A stretch of 64,000 bases of DNA from Persicitalea sp963716085 (GTDB taxonomy: Bacteria > Bacteroidota > Bacteroidia > Cytophagales > Spirosomataceae), in assembly GCA_963716085.1 (NCBI GenBank), contig OY970288.1, positions 62,001-126,000 on the forward strand, written 5' to 3'. This document shows, piece after piece, positions 8,196 to 15,736 of this stretch. Below the pieces are notes generated by a model. The model saw nothing but the letters and a program-made list of their open reading frames with translations. It had not been told where the DNA came from and made no database searches. The translations under genes were made by a program, and so were the position numbers. How positions within the stretch are numbered: the stretch's first letter is position 1; every line of letters begins with the position of its first letter.

Positions 8196-8975
8196 TTACC
8201 CCTCGAACAAATCTCCGAGGCCACCCAGAACCGAGCCGCTCTCCTTCTTGGCGTTGCCACCACGGGGTGATAGCCGGTCGATGAGCTTCGAGATCGGCAT
8301 GGACTGCAGATAGACTTTTCCAGTGCCGCGCAGGGTAGCCAGGAACATGCCTTCGCCACCAAAGACCATCGATTTAAGGCCGCCCGCCCGCTGAATATCG
8401 AAGCTGACGCTCGGCTCGAAGCCGACGACGCAGCCCGTATCCACGCGCAGCATCTCGTTGTTAAGCTGCCGCTCCATCATCACGCCACCCGCGTGAACGA
8501 ACGCCATGCCGTCGCCGCGTAGCTTTTGCAGAATAAAACCCTCGCCCCCGAACAAGCCGGAGCCAATGCGCTGGTTAAAGTGGATTTTCATGCTTGTGCC
8601 CAAAGCCGCGCACAAAAAGCCGTCCTTTTGCACAATGAGTTCATTGCCGGAAATCTTGCCGAGGTCGATTGGCATGATGGTACCGGGATAGGGAGCCGCG
8701 AAGGCCACTTTCCTTTTGCCGACGCCCCGGTTGGTGAAGTGCGTCATGAACAGCGATTCTCCGGTAATGAGCCTTGTCCCGGCCTGGAAAATCTTGCCCA
8801 TGATGCTTTGGTTCGCCTCCGAGCCATCGCCCATTTTGGTCTCGAATTGCAGGCCATCCTCCATGTAGAGCATGGCACCGGCCTCGGCGATGACGGTTTC
8901 GTTCGGGTCGAGTTCGACCTCCACTACCTGGATGTCCTCGCCAATGATTTTGTAGTCTATTTCGTGTGAAGTCAT
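8196..8975 (-). CDS. AIM24/TIGR00266 family protein
   Basis: The 259-residue protein shows repeated beta-prism-like strands and the family's hallmark segments: DPNETVIAEAGAMLYMEDG, GESLFMTHFTNRG, GTIMPIDL, GEGFILQKLRG and GGEGMFLATLRGTGKVYLQS. The C-terminus ends in a Gly/Ser-rich tail. Members are widespread, cytosolic, related to mitochondrial AIM24, and of unknown biochemical function. There is no signal peptide or membrane helix. It lies upstream of and co-directional with the SPFH protein gene, a pairing that would fit a membrane-organisation role, but that is inference. Confidence 0.88.
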   Translation of the reverse strand: MTSHEIDYKIIGEDIQVVEVELDPNETVIAEAGAMLYMEDGLQFETKMGDGSEANQSIMGKIFQAGTRLITGESLFMTHFTNRGVGKRKVAFAAPYPGTIMPIDLGKISGNELIVQKDGFLCAALGTSMKIHFNQRIGSGLFGGEGFILQKLRGDGMAFVHAGGVMMERQLNNEMLRVDTGCVVGFEPSVSFDIQRAGGLKSMVFGGEGMFLATLRGTGKVYLQSMPISKLIDRLSPRGGNAKKESGSVLGGLGDLFEG

Positions 8976-8990
8976 AGTTGTTGTGTAATC

Positions 8991-9160
8991 GTGTAATTGT
9001 TGAACTGTGTAATTGATGTCTATTTGTTTTGATGGGTAATTGTCAAATCTCGTGTAAGAGTGTCTGCCGATTCATACAATCATGATTATTTGTCCCCAAG
9101 ACCTTGAACAAATAAACATAAGAACAATTCAACATCAGTTACACGATTCAACAATTACAC
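8991..9160. repeat. Imperfect inverted repeat of gtgtaattgttgaa-type units
   Basis: The 200-base gap upstream of the AIM24-like gene holds two arms of about 36-39 bases (8991-9026 and 9122-9160). They are reverse complements with a few mismatches and are built from gtgtaattg/ttgaa repeats. No open frame of interest is present. The element probably belongs to the class of short repeats that fill intergenic regions across this window. It would form a long hairpin in RNA. Confidence 0.5.
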
Positions 9161-9172
9161 AAATAAACACCC

Positions 9173-9415
9173 CTATTCCTCCTCCGAGCTCTTCCGCTTT
9201 TTCTTACGTTTTTTTCTTCCCGGAATATCCTCGCGGTCACGGAGTTTTTTGTCATCCACGTTCTTGTTCAGGAACTCGTTGACGCGGTCCATGTCGAAGC
9301 TCGTGGTGATTTCGCCGAAGGAGTTTATTTGGATATCGAAGCCTTCGAGGTCTTTGTGAACGCGGGGCTTCTCGACTTCCGGCTCGTTGGGGTCATGTTG
9401 TTTTTTCTTGGCCAC
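9173..9415 (-). CDS. Small charged conserved-looking protein of unknown function
   Basis: The frame is rich in Lys/Glu/Asp and ends RKKRKKKRKSSEEE. I place the start at a GTG at 9415 (VAKKKQHDPNEPEV, 80 residues) because the ATG ten codons upstream is encoded by a gaatgaagaatgaatgatg microsatellite. The core (DLEGFDIQINSFGEITTSF, then DRVNEFLNKNVDDKKL) looks like a compact strand-helix unit and resembles small hypothetical proteins I associate with Cytophagales. It has no signal peptide, membrane helix or known catalytic motif. The basic tail suggests nucleic acid or ribosome contact, but this is speculation. Confidence 0.62.
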   Translation of the reverse strand: MAKKKQHDPNEPEVEKPRVHKDLEGFDIQINSFGEITTSFDMDRVNEFLNKNVDDKKLRDREDIPGRKKRKKKRKSSEEE

Positions 9416-9496
9416 TTTATTGAATGAAGAATGAATGATGAACAATGAATAGTTGCCGATCAGCCGACGGCTGAAAGTCTAACGGCTACCAATGTA

Positions 9497-9526
9497 AAGA
9501 ACCTTGCCGAAAATGGCAAGGTTCTT
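9497..9526. terminator. Perfect 12-bp hairpin, likely terminator of the toxin-antitoxin operon
   Basis: aagaaccttgcc and ggcaaggttctt form a perfect 12-bp stem with a 6-base loop (gaaaat). It lies between the toxin stop at 9600 and the start of the small gene below it. Its position suggests it ends the minus-strand toxin-antitoxin message. Confidence 0.65.
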
Positions 9527-9599
9527 CTATTGAGCGGTACTTATGAACGTTTGATTGGCTAATCTGAGTAAGTACAAGGAAGCAGGATTTGATTTGGGT

Positions 9600-9881
9600 C
9601 TACTTTGGCGGAAACTTGTCAAAGGCGCTGCCGCGCGCAAGAATCGTAATCACGACGACGTCAGGATGCAGGTATTGAATGCCGATTCGGTAGTCACCCA
9701 CCCTAATTCGGTAATAGCCCTGACCTTTCTTTTGGCCCTTCAACTTCTTGTAATCTACGCCCGACTTTTCCAGCGATTTAGCCGCTGCCAACTTCTCAAC
9801 TACTGCCCAAGCTTCCGCCTGAATGTATTGGGGTGTTTTACGCAATTCCTTTTCAAACCTCGGTCGGATCTCAACTACCAT
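9600..9881 (-). CDS. RelE/ParE-family toxin
   Basis: The 93-residue basic protein has the RelE/ParE fold signature: FEKELRKTPQYIQAEAW in the N-terminal helices, then YKKLKGQKKGQGYYRIRVGD followed by YRIGIQYLHPDVVVITILAR and a short C-terminal tail (GSAFDKFPP). In RelE-type toxins the Arg residues of the YRIRVGDYRIG strand contact mRNA at the ribosome, and here both are present. Its start overlaps the antitoxin stop by seven bases, so antitoxin is translated first. The protein could act as an mRNA interferase or, like ParE, on gyrase; the sequence alone does not decide. Confidence 0.85.
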   Translation of the reverse strand: MVVEIRPRFEKELRKTPQYIQAEAWAVVEKLAAAKSLEKSGVDYKKLKGQKKGQGYYRIRVGDYRIGIQYLHPDVVVITILARGSAFDKFPPK

Positions 9882-10168
9882 CCCATTCGCCGTTTAAACT
9901 CATCGACAGATAAGCTAGGCTCAGGCGACTCCAATTCTTCATCCATCAGCTTGACCATCAGGAAATCCTCCAACTCCTCGTTGTCGATGATAGCCACGAT
10001 CTTTTCAATCTCATCGACCGACCAGGAACCGCGTTTCTTCTTGACAGAGAAGTTGGTGGCGGGTATTCCAAGCTTTTCAGCCAAATACACATTTTTATAC
10101 CCCGACTTCTGAATAAGGAACCCGATATTCTGGCGCAGGTTCTTATAATTTTGTACGATCTCCTGCAT
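9875..10168 (-). CDS. Antitoxin with helix-turn-helix-like fold
   Basis: The 97-residue protein has an N-terminal helical segment resembling an XRE-type helix-turn-helix (LRQNIGFLIQKSGYKNVYLA followed by EKLGIPATNFSVKKKRG) and an acidic C-terminal half (VAIIDNEELEDFLMVKLMDE, then ELESPEP) that would wrap the basic toxin. It directly precedes and overlaps the RelE-like toxin gene. The order antitoxin-toxin with overlapping frames is normal for type II modules, which autoregulate their promoter. The recognised DNA site is not obvious in the 67-base gap upstream. Confidence 0.75.
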   Translation of the reverse strand: MQEIVQNYKNLRQNIGFLIQKSGYKNVYLAEKLGIPATNFSVKKKRGSWSVDEIEKIVAIIDNEELEDFLMVKLMDEELESPEPSLSVDEFKRRMGW

Positions 10169-10235
10169 TATTTCTCTTGATTTGTTATTTTTTCATTACA
10201 AATATACAAACAAAAATTTCACAGATGCTTACAAA

Positions 10236-11765
10236 TTACAAAATTTCCACCGCCCGTCGCAAGCGACGAACGACTTCTTCTTTCCCCAAAATCTCCATCG
10301 TAACCATGAGGTCGGGACCGGTACCGGAACCCGTCACGGCCACCCGCAGCATTTGCATGATTTTTCCCATCTTGATACCCACCGCTTCCATTGTTTCGGC
10401 TATGGTGTGCTTGATGCTTTCAGCCGAATACTCACCACTGTAAGCATCGAGGGCGTCGGCGATCGCGGCGATGCTTCGCCGGGCGTCGTCGTTCCATTTC
10501 TTGCTCACGATGTCGGGGTCGTAGCTTTCGGGAGCCGAAAACAGGAAGGCGGACTCGTCCACGATTTCGTGCACAAAGTGGACGCGGTCTTTCAGCAGAT
10601 GCACGATTTGGATCGCCTGTTCGTCCGAAATTTCGATACCTTTTTTGGCAAAGAGCGGCTGTACCTGTGCCGCCATGGTGTGGTCGTCTTTCTCTTTCAG
10701 GTACTGCTGGTTGAACCACATCCCCTTCTGAATATCGAACTTTGCCCCTGATTTATGGACGCGCTCGAAGCTGAATGCCTCGATGAGTTCGTCCATCGAA
10801 AAAATTTCCTGCTCGGTTCCCGCGTTCCAGCCCAGCAGCGCCAGGAAGTTGGCCGTGGCTTCGGGATAATAGCCCTCCTCGCGGAAGCCTTTGGCGGCTT
10901 CGCCCGTTTTGGGATCGGTCCATTGGAGCGGGAAAATCGGGAAGCCGCCCAGGTCGGCATCGCGCTTGGAGAGCTTGCCGTTGCCGTCGGGTTTCAAGAG
11001 CAAAGGAAGGTGTGCAAACTGCGGCATCGTGGCCTCCCAACCCAGGTAACGATACAGCAAAACGTGCATCGGGGCCGAGGGCAGCCACTCCTCGCCGCGA
11101 ATCACGTGGGTAATGCCCATCAGGTGATCGTCCACGATGTTGGCCAGGTGGTAGGTCGGCATGCCGTCGGATTTGAGCAATACCTTATCGTCGAGCTGCG
11201 ACGAATGCACCACGACCCAACCCCGAATGAGGTCGTTGAAGCGGATGTCGTCCTTGGGCTGCACCCGCATCCTGATCACATAAGGCTCGCCGCTTTCCAG
11301 GCGTTTCTTGGTTTCGGCGACATCCAGCGTGAGCGAATTGCTCATCTGCAAGCGCGTGATGGCGTTGTACTGCGCGGCGGGTACTTTGGCTTCTTCCAGC
11401 CGCTTGCGCATGGCGTCCAGCTCCTCGGGCGTGTCGAAAGCGTAGTAGGCCTTGCCTTCCATCACCAGCTTCTCGGCGTACTCACGGTACATTCCTTTCC
11501 GCTCCGACTGTCGGTAGGGCGCGTGCGGCCCGCCCACGCTAGGCCCTTCGTCGATGGAAATCCCCAGCCACGCCAGAGCCTCCTGAATGTAAGCTTCCGC
11601 TCCCGGCACGTAGCGTGCCTGGTCGGTGTCCTCGATGCGCAACAGCATCTTGCCGCCCGTCTGCCGGGCAAAGAGGTAATTATAGAGCGCCGTCCGCACC
11701 CCGCCCGCGTGAAGCGGCCCCGTGGGGCTAGGCGCGAATCGCACGCGTACTTGTTGATCTTGCAT
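10236..11765 (-). CDS. gltX: Glutamyl-tRNA synthetase
   Basis: This class I aminoacyl-tRNA synthetase joins glutamate to tRNA-Glu in the cytosol. The HIGH-type motif is PLHAGG (residues 17-22, in FAPSPTGPLHAGG) and the KMSKS-type motif is KLSKR (264-268). IEDTDQARYVPGAEAYI and the HVIRGEEWLPSAPMHVLLYR block are typical of GluRS. At 509 residues it has the full N-terminal catalytic domain and the C-terminal helical anticodon-binding domain. It lies upstream of the toxin-antitoxin genes on the same strand but is probably transcribed independently. The gap before its start holds a taggttat-type microsatellite. Confidence 0.97.
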   Translation of the reverse strand: MQDQQVRVRFAPSPTGPLHAGGVRTALYNYLFARQTGGKMLLRIEDTDQARYVPGAEAYIQEALAWLGISIDEGPSVGGPHAPYRQSERKGMYREYAEKLVMEGKAYYAFDTPEELDAMRKRLEEAKVPAAQYNAITRLQMSNSLTLDVAETKKRLESGEPYVIRMRVQPKDDIRFNDLIRGWVVVHSSQLDDKVLLKSDGMPTYHLANIVDDHLMGITHVIRGEEWLPSAPMHVLLYRYLGWEATMPQFAHLPLLLKPDGNGKLSKRDADLGGFPIFPLQWTDPKTGEAAKGFREEGYYPEATANFLALLGWNAGTEQEIFSMDELIEAFSFERVHKSGAKFDIQKGMWFNQQYLKEKDDHTMAAQVQPLFAKKGIEISDEQAIQIVHLLKDRVHFVHEIVDESAFLFSAPESYDPDIVSKKWNDDARRSIAAIADALDAYSGEYSAESIKHTIAETMEAVGIKMGKIMQMLRVAVTGSGTGPDLMVTMEILGKEEVVRRLRRAVEIL

Positions 11766-11804
11766 TTAGGTTATTAGGTGTTAGGTTATTAGGTATTAGG
11801 TTAA
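11766..11804. repeat. taggttat-type short tandem repeat upstream of gltX
   Basis: Five degenerate 7-8 base units (taggttat, taggtgt, taggttat, taggtat, taggtta) are packed directly against the gltX start codon on the minus-strand 5' side. The unit sequence differs from those at other junctions in this window. Confidence 0.65.
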
Positions 11805-11820
11805 ATGCTTCGCCAAAAGC

Positions 11821-12189
11821 CTACAGAACCGCTATCACCGAAATCTCCACGTTCACATCCTTCGGCAGCTTCGCTACCTGCACGGTTTCGCGGGCGGGCG
11901 GCTCGTTTTTAAAGTAGGAGCCATAGACCTCGTTAACCAGCACAAAGGCATCCATGTTTTTAAGGAAAATGCTGGATTTGACGATGTGATCGTAAGTCAG
12001 TCCGGCGGCGGTAAGGATATGGCCGATGTTTTCCATGACCTGCTTCGCTTCTTTCTTGACATCGCCACCCTGTGATTCCTCGAAAGCAATCTGGCCCGAA
12101 ACATAGAGCGTATCGTTGACCATGACGGCCTGACTGTAAGGCCCGATGGGTGCGGGGGCTTTTTCGGAAAAAATAATCTTTTTGGGCAT
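11821..12189 (-). CDS. RidA family deaminase
   Basis: The 122-residue protein matches the YjgF/YER057c/RidA family, which hydrolyses reactive enamine/imine intermediates from PLP enzymes and forms trimers. Conserved features are APAPIGPYSQAV near the N-terminus, LYVSGQI, the QVMENIGHILTAAG helix, VKSSIFLKNM and the catalytic-site Arg/Glu region PPARETVQVAKLP with the C-terminal VNVEISVIAVL. The reading frame and length are standard. It is followed by gltX on the same strand, with a microsatellite in between, and is divergent from the glycosyltransferase gene at 12238. Confidence 0.92.
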   Translation of the reverse strand: MPKKIIFSEKAPAPIGPYSQAVMVNDTLYVSGQIAFEESQGGDVKKEAKQVMENIGHILTAAGLTYDHIVKSSIFLKNMDAFVLVNEVYGSYFKNEPPARETVQVAKLPKDVNVEISVIAVL

Positions 12190-12237
12190 AAGTCGTGTTG
12201 TTGTTTTCCTGATCGTTAAAACGCAAAACTACGAATT

Positions 12238-12822
12238 ATGCTCCCCTCCCTGATTATTTTTGTAAAAAACCCCATTGAAGGAAAAGTAAAAACCCGCATC
12301 GCCAAAACGGTCGGCCATCCGAAAGCCGTCGAAATTTACCGCGAACTCCTGCAATATACCCGCGATGTAGCCGAGGCACTGCCCGCCACGGACTACACCA
12401 AAACGGTGTATTATGGCGATTACATCAATGAGGACGATTTGTGGAACGGCTGGCAGAAAGCTATACAGCCGCAGGATGGCGACCTCGGCGACCGCATGAA
12501 GCAGGCTTTCAGTGAGCAATTCGCACTCGGGGCCGACCGCGTCGTGATCATCGGCAGTGACTGTCTGGATTTGAAGCCGCATCATCTGCAAGCGGCTTTC
12601 CAACAACTCCAACGGCATGATGTGGTACTTGGCCCCTCTACCGATGGGGGTTACTATCTGCTGGGTATGAATCTTTTATACGAAAAAATATTCGACGATA
12701 AGCCGTGGAGCCAACCCGAACTCATGAACAAAACCACGGCGGTGCTAACCCAAAACAAAATTAGCTTCGCCTTGCTCGAACCCCTCACGGACATCGACGA
12801 ATGGGAAGATTACAATAAGTAG
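12238..12822 (+). CDS. TIGR04282-type (DUF2064) glycosyltransferase
   Basis: The 194-residue protein has the GT-A-like nucleotide-binding fold of the DUF2064 family: LIIFVKNPIEGKVKTRIAKT at the N-terminus, the DGDLGDRMKQAF segment, VVIIGSDCLDL as the metal-binding strand, and VVLGPSTDGGYYLLGM. In other bacteria this family is annotated in arsenosugar biosynthesis together with TIGR04283. Its usual partner in this window is a separate gene 40 kb away at 52082-52816. No arsenic genes are seen nearby, so the arsenosugar role is uncertain. It is divergent from ridA with a 48-base gap. Confidence 0.85.
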   Translation: MLPSLIIFVKNPIEGKVKTRIAKTVGHPKAVEIYRELLQYTRDVAEALPATDYTKTVYYGDYINEDDLWNGWQKAIQPQDGDLGDRMKQAFSEQFALGADRVVIIGSDCLDLKPHHLQAAFQQLQRHDVVLGPSTDGGYYLLGMNLLYEKIFDDKPWSQPELMNKTTAVLTQNKISFALLEPLTDIDEWEDYNK

Positions 12823-12837
12823 CACATATTTTTAACA

Positions 12838-12845
12838 TATATTTG
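12838..12845 (+). promoter_or_regulatory. Bacteroidota -7 box (TATATTTG) upstream of the SRPBCC gene
   Basis: TATATTTG fits the TAnnTTTG consensus of the housekeeping sigma factor of Bacteroidota. It lies about 125 bases before the start at 12970. No clear TTG -33 element at the right spacing is visible, so this is a weak call. Confidence 0.35.
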
Positions 12846-12969
12846 TATTGTATTATAAAAATCTCGTAATTCGGCCCTTGCTATAACACAACTGCAATAT
12901 TTATTCGATTGCTTTTCGACATTTTCCACCCCGTTAGTTTCCCTCACAACAAGAAAACTTCAATTACCC

Positions 12970-13434
12970 ATGCCTACGCAACTAGCAATGAAACTGCAAA
13001 CCATTGAAAAAGCGATTGAGATTGCCGCTTCGAGAAAAAGAGTTTGGGAAATACTGACCAGTGATGATTTTGCGCCGCAGTGGTACGGTGAATTTAGCTT
13101 CGGTGCCCGTCCCGAAACTACCTGGGAGGAAGGAAGTAAAATAACGTTCGCCGACCTTAGCGGTGGTGGTTTAATAGGGGAAATCCTCGTGAACGAGCCT
13201 TTGAATATGTTTTCGGTCGAATACCAGGGCATCGTCTTTGGCGGTGAGGAAGATTACACCAGCCATGACGCCATGAGCGTGAAAGGCGGTGAGGAAACCT
13301 ACCTCATCACCGATAAGGAAGGCCAAACGGAGCTCAGCATAAGGGCGGACATCCTACCGGAATATTTCGACTCCATGTCGCTCTCCTGGGAGCGGGCTTT
13401 GCAGAAGATAAAGCTGCTGGCGGAGGAAGTTTGA
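12970..13434 (+). CDS. SRPBCC/AHSA1-like START-domain protein
   Basis: The 154-residue protein begins MPTQLAMKLQTIEKAIEIAA and has the conserved opening of Aha1/START-type domains (IEIAASRKRVWEILTSDDFA, then QWYGEFSFG). FSVEYQGIVFGGEEDY and the C-terminal helix WERALQKIKLLAEEV fit the helix-grip fold that binds hydrophobic ligands. There is no signal peptide. The ligand is unknown; many Bacteroidota carry several such genes. It is followed by a good terminator, which isolates it from the large operon that starts at 13665. Confidence 0.82.
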   Translation: MPTQLAMKLQTIEKAIEIAASRKRVWEILTSDDFAPQWYGEFSFGARPETTWEEGSKITFADLSGGGLIGEILVNEPLNMFSVEYQGIVFGGEEDYTSHDAMSVKGGEETYLITDKEGQTELSIRADILPEYFDSMSLSWERALQKIKLLAEEV

Positions 13435-13453
13435 AGTATGATTTTTTTAGGGA

Positions 13454-13486
13454 AAGCCTGATCGCGCTATGTGGTCGGGCTTTTTT
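13454..13486 (+). terminator. Rho-independent terminator after the SRPBCC gene
   Basis: aagcctgatc and ggtcgggctt pair over 10 bp (two G-T wobbles) around a 9-base loop and run into six Ts. It lies 19 bases past the stop at 13434 and separates this gene from the cluster that follows. Confidence 0.75.
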
Positions 13487-13664
13487 GTGAAAGACTGCAC
13501 AGATTTTTGGTTTACTAGAATAACCTGGCAGCCGGGACGTTTCAAAGAATGTCTATAATTCGCCCGTGAGCCACGCCAGTTATCCAGGTAATGAGTGTGC
13601 TGGACAAATTAATTTATCCGAAAGCCGTTTCAGCATCCTATATTAGGGGCAAAAATTTGAATAA

Positions 13665-15152
13665 ATGAAATTCACCGTCCTCTTCTCCCTCCTATGTGCC
13701 CTATTCTTACTGACCTCATGCGAAACCGAATTTGACAAGTTCAACGAACAAGCCTCAAATTTTGCCAAGAACGACAATAGCATCAGCCAGGAAGAATTTG
13801 AAATCTTGGCTGAAACCGCGAAAAACTCGGACGACCGGGGTTTTCGTCCGTTCAAGAATGAAAGTGGGGAAATAGACTACGCTAAATTAGCCGACTATTT
13901 GGCTAAGCGCTTTGCCCGTGAGCAGATCGAGGTGGGCGTAGCGGACATCTGGCAACCCGGTGTGGGATCGGCTCTGACCAATAAATTCAACGTCAGCGTA
14001 TTTCTGGAAAATTCGGCCAGTATGGACGGCTACGTCGATGCTAACTCCACAGCTTTCAAGGCCACGATGCTCGATCTGCTGACGAACCTGGAGAATTTTC
14101 CAGCCACGGATACGCTGGACCTCAACTACATCAACTCGACCATTATTCCAGTCAAAGCCGCTGCTTCGAAAACCGACGTTTCGGATTTTTACCAAAACCT
14201 GAATCGCGGTAATTTTAAAACGCAGGGCGGTAAGCGCGGTAGTTCTGATATTGGTGAAATTTTAAGCCAAATTCTTAATCAGCAAAAATCCGGCGAGCTT
14301 TCGGTGCTGATTTCCGACTTTGTTTTCTCGCCCGGCGGTAAAGACGCGGTGCGGTACCTGGAAGGGCAGCGCTCCCAAATCCGCAGCGAATTCGTGGCCG
14401 CGCGGCGAAGCGACCCAAATTTATCAGTCGCGATTTTGCAAGGGCAGGCGCAGTTTGAAGGCACCTATTACGATCGCAATGACAAGCCCCACGCGCGACT
14501 CGCCACCGAGCGGCCCTATTACGTGTGGCTGATCGGCACCGCTGGGCAAATCCAAAGTGTGCTGGATGCCAAAATTCTGGAACAAACCCGCAACGGTTTC
14601 AAGAATAAACTAGTCATTCAGTCTGGCAGCGAAGCCGTGCAGCCGCCATTCAAAATTTTGTATAGTCCAAAAATCGGTAGTTTTGACGCCAAATCTTTGG
14701 TGAAGGGTGTCATCACCGACGCGAAAGCCGCCCGCGACGACCGCAACAGGGGCGTGTTCGAGTTTAGCCTGGCCGTAAATTTTGCCAAGGGGATGCAGGA
14801 CGAAAGCTATTTCCTGGACAGCACCAATTACAAAATCAGCAACACGCAATATAGCCTGAAAGCCAAGCCCATCGCCGACCGCAACGACGTATCGCTCAAT
14901 AGCTTTACTCACGTGCTGACTTTGCGAACGACTGATTTGAAAGACGAAAAACTGACCATTGACGTCGTTGGTAAAGTGCCTGGATGGGTGTACAATTCCT
15001 CGTCGGAGGACGATACCCAAATCGAAACCACCGCGCAAGAAACCAGCAAGACCTTTGGCCTCAGCTACTTGGTTGAAGGGGTGAGCGACGCCTTTTATCC
15101 AAGATCACAAGCCAATCCGTTGTACACCATCCCTCTAACGATTAAAAAGTAA
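13665..15152 (+). CDS. vWA-like lipoprotein, first gene of the cytoskeletal/motor cluster
   Basis: The 495-residue protein has a lipoprotein signal (MKFTVLFSLLCALFLLTSC, Cys19 anchor) and so should sit in the periplasm or outer membrane. After a helical segment, NVSVFLENSASMDGYV resembles the MIDAS DxSxS loop of von Willebrand A domains. The downstream SDIGEILSQIL and VLISDF segments could supply the Thr and Asp positions. A C-terminal half of beta strands (VFEFSLAVNFAKG, FTHVLTLRTTDL, LTIDVVGKVPGW) has no recognised family. Its stop is five bases before the next start, so it belongs to the same transcript as the membrane protein, tubulin-like and later genes. A periplasmic sensor or ligand-binding arm of the complex is my inference. 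Confidence 0.72.
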   Translation: MKFTVLFSLLCALFLLTSCETEFDKFNEQASNFAKNDNSISQEEFEILAETAKNSDDRGFRPFKNESGEIDYAKLADYLAKRFAREQIEVGVADIWQPGVGSALTNKFNVSVFLENSASMDGYVDANSTAFKATMLDLLTNLENFPATDTLDLNYINSTIIPVKAAASKTDVSDFYQNLNRGNFKTQGGKRGSSDIGEILSQILNQQKSGELSVLISDFVFSPGGKDAVRYLEGQRSQIRSEFVAARRSDPNLSVAILQGQAQFEGTYYDRNDKPHARLATERPYYVWLIGTAGQIQSVLDAKILEQTRNGFKNKLVIQSGSEAVQPPFKILYSPKIGSFDAKSLVKGVITDAKAARDDRNRGVFEFSLAVNFAKGMQDESYFLDSTNYKISNTQYSLKAKPIADRNDVSLNSFTHVLTLRTTDLKDEKLTIDVVGKVPGWVYNSSSEDDTQIETTAQETSKTFGLSYLVEGVSDAFYPRSQANPLYTIPLTIKK

Positions 15153-15157
15153 ACCCC

Positions 15158-15619
15158 ATGCAAGAAGTATTTGCCAAAATATACGAGTGGTTCGGACTGA
15201 TTCCGTTCTATTCCAAGGATATGGGTGACCACCTGCGTGGCTTCGACGTCACCTGCACCAACTACATCGCCACGCCCTGGTATAGCTACGTGGGTTGGAT
15301 TATGGTCGTGACCACAATCCTGACTTTCGCGCTGCAGTACTATATCATCGACAGCTCGCGCTACAACAAGGCCAAGCATTGGTGGCTGTTTGCCCTCGGT
15401 CTCGTTCTGCTGAATTTCCTCATCGCCTTTGGCATTCCGTACAATGATATTCAGGACGGCGACTTTTGTAATCAACTGAAATTAAATGTCTCGGATTGCG
15501 TCGGTTTCGGCTTTTCGAATGCACTTTGGAGTTTGATTTTGTTCGTTATCGTTAGCAGCATTCCAGCCCTGCGGTCAAAAAGTACCAATTGTCGGCATAC
15601 AACTTTTTGGAAGCCGTAA
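15158..15619 (+). CDS. Small integral membrane protein of the motor cluster
   Basis: The 153-residue protein has three hydrophobic helices: VGWIMVVTTILTFALQYYII near residues 46-65, WWLFALGLVLLNFLIAFGI near 75-93, and LWSLILFVIVSSIPAL near 123-138. Between helices two and three is a short Cys-containing loop (DGDFCNQLKLNVSDCVGFGF); with Cys in this loop and in the VTCTNY segment, disulfides on one membrane face are possible. No catalytic motif or known family is recognised. It starts five bases after the vWA-like lipoprotein gene and precedes the tubulin-like gene, so a membrane anchor for the cytoskeletal protein is likely. Confidence 0.65.
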   Translation: MQEVFAKIYEWFGLIPFYSKDMGDHLRGFDVTCTNYIATPWYSYVGWIMVVTTILTFALQYYIIDSSRYNKAKHWWLFALGLVLLNFLIAFGIPYNDIQDGDFCNQLKLNVSDCVGFGFSNALWSLILFVIVSSIPALRSKSTNCRHTTFWKP

Positions 15620-15736
15620 TTTAGATATGAGATATTAGATATGAATTATGAGAGAGCATTTCACCAGAGAGAAATGCAATCAAGTTTTGCACCTAACATC
15701 TCATATCTAATAACTCTTATCTTATATCTAAAAAAC
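15620..15736. repeat. Imperfect palindromic spacer made of tagatatgaga-type units
   Basis: The 117 bases between the membrane protein and the tubulin-like gene contain tagatatgagatattagat near 15623 and the near reverse complement (ctcatatctaataactctta) near 15701. The element is another of the intergenic short-repeat palindromes of this window and could form a long RNA hairpin inside the operon. Confidence 0.5.

Noticed and set aside
9082..9282. 66-codon plus-strand frame
   Set aside because: It overlaps the inverted repeat and the small minus-strand gene, and shows no conserved features.
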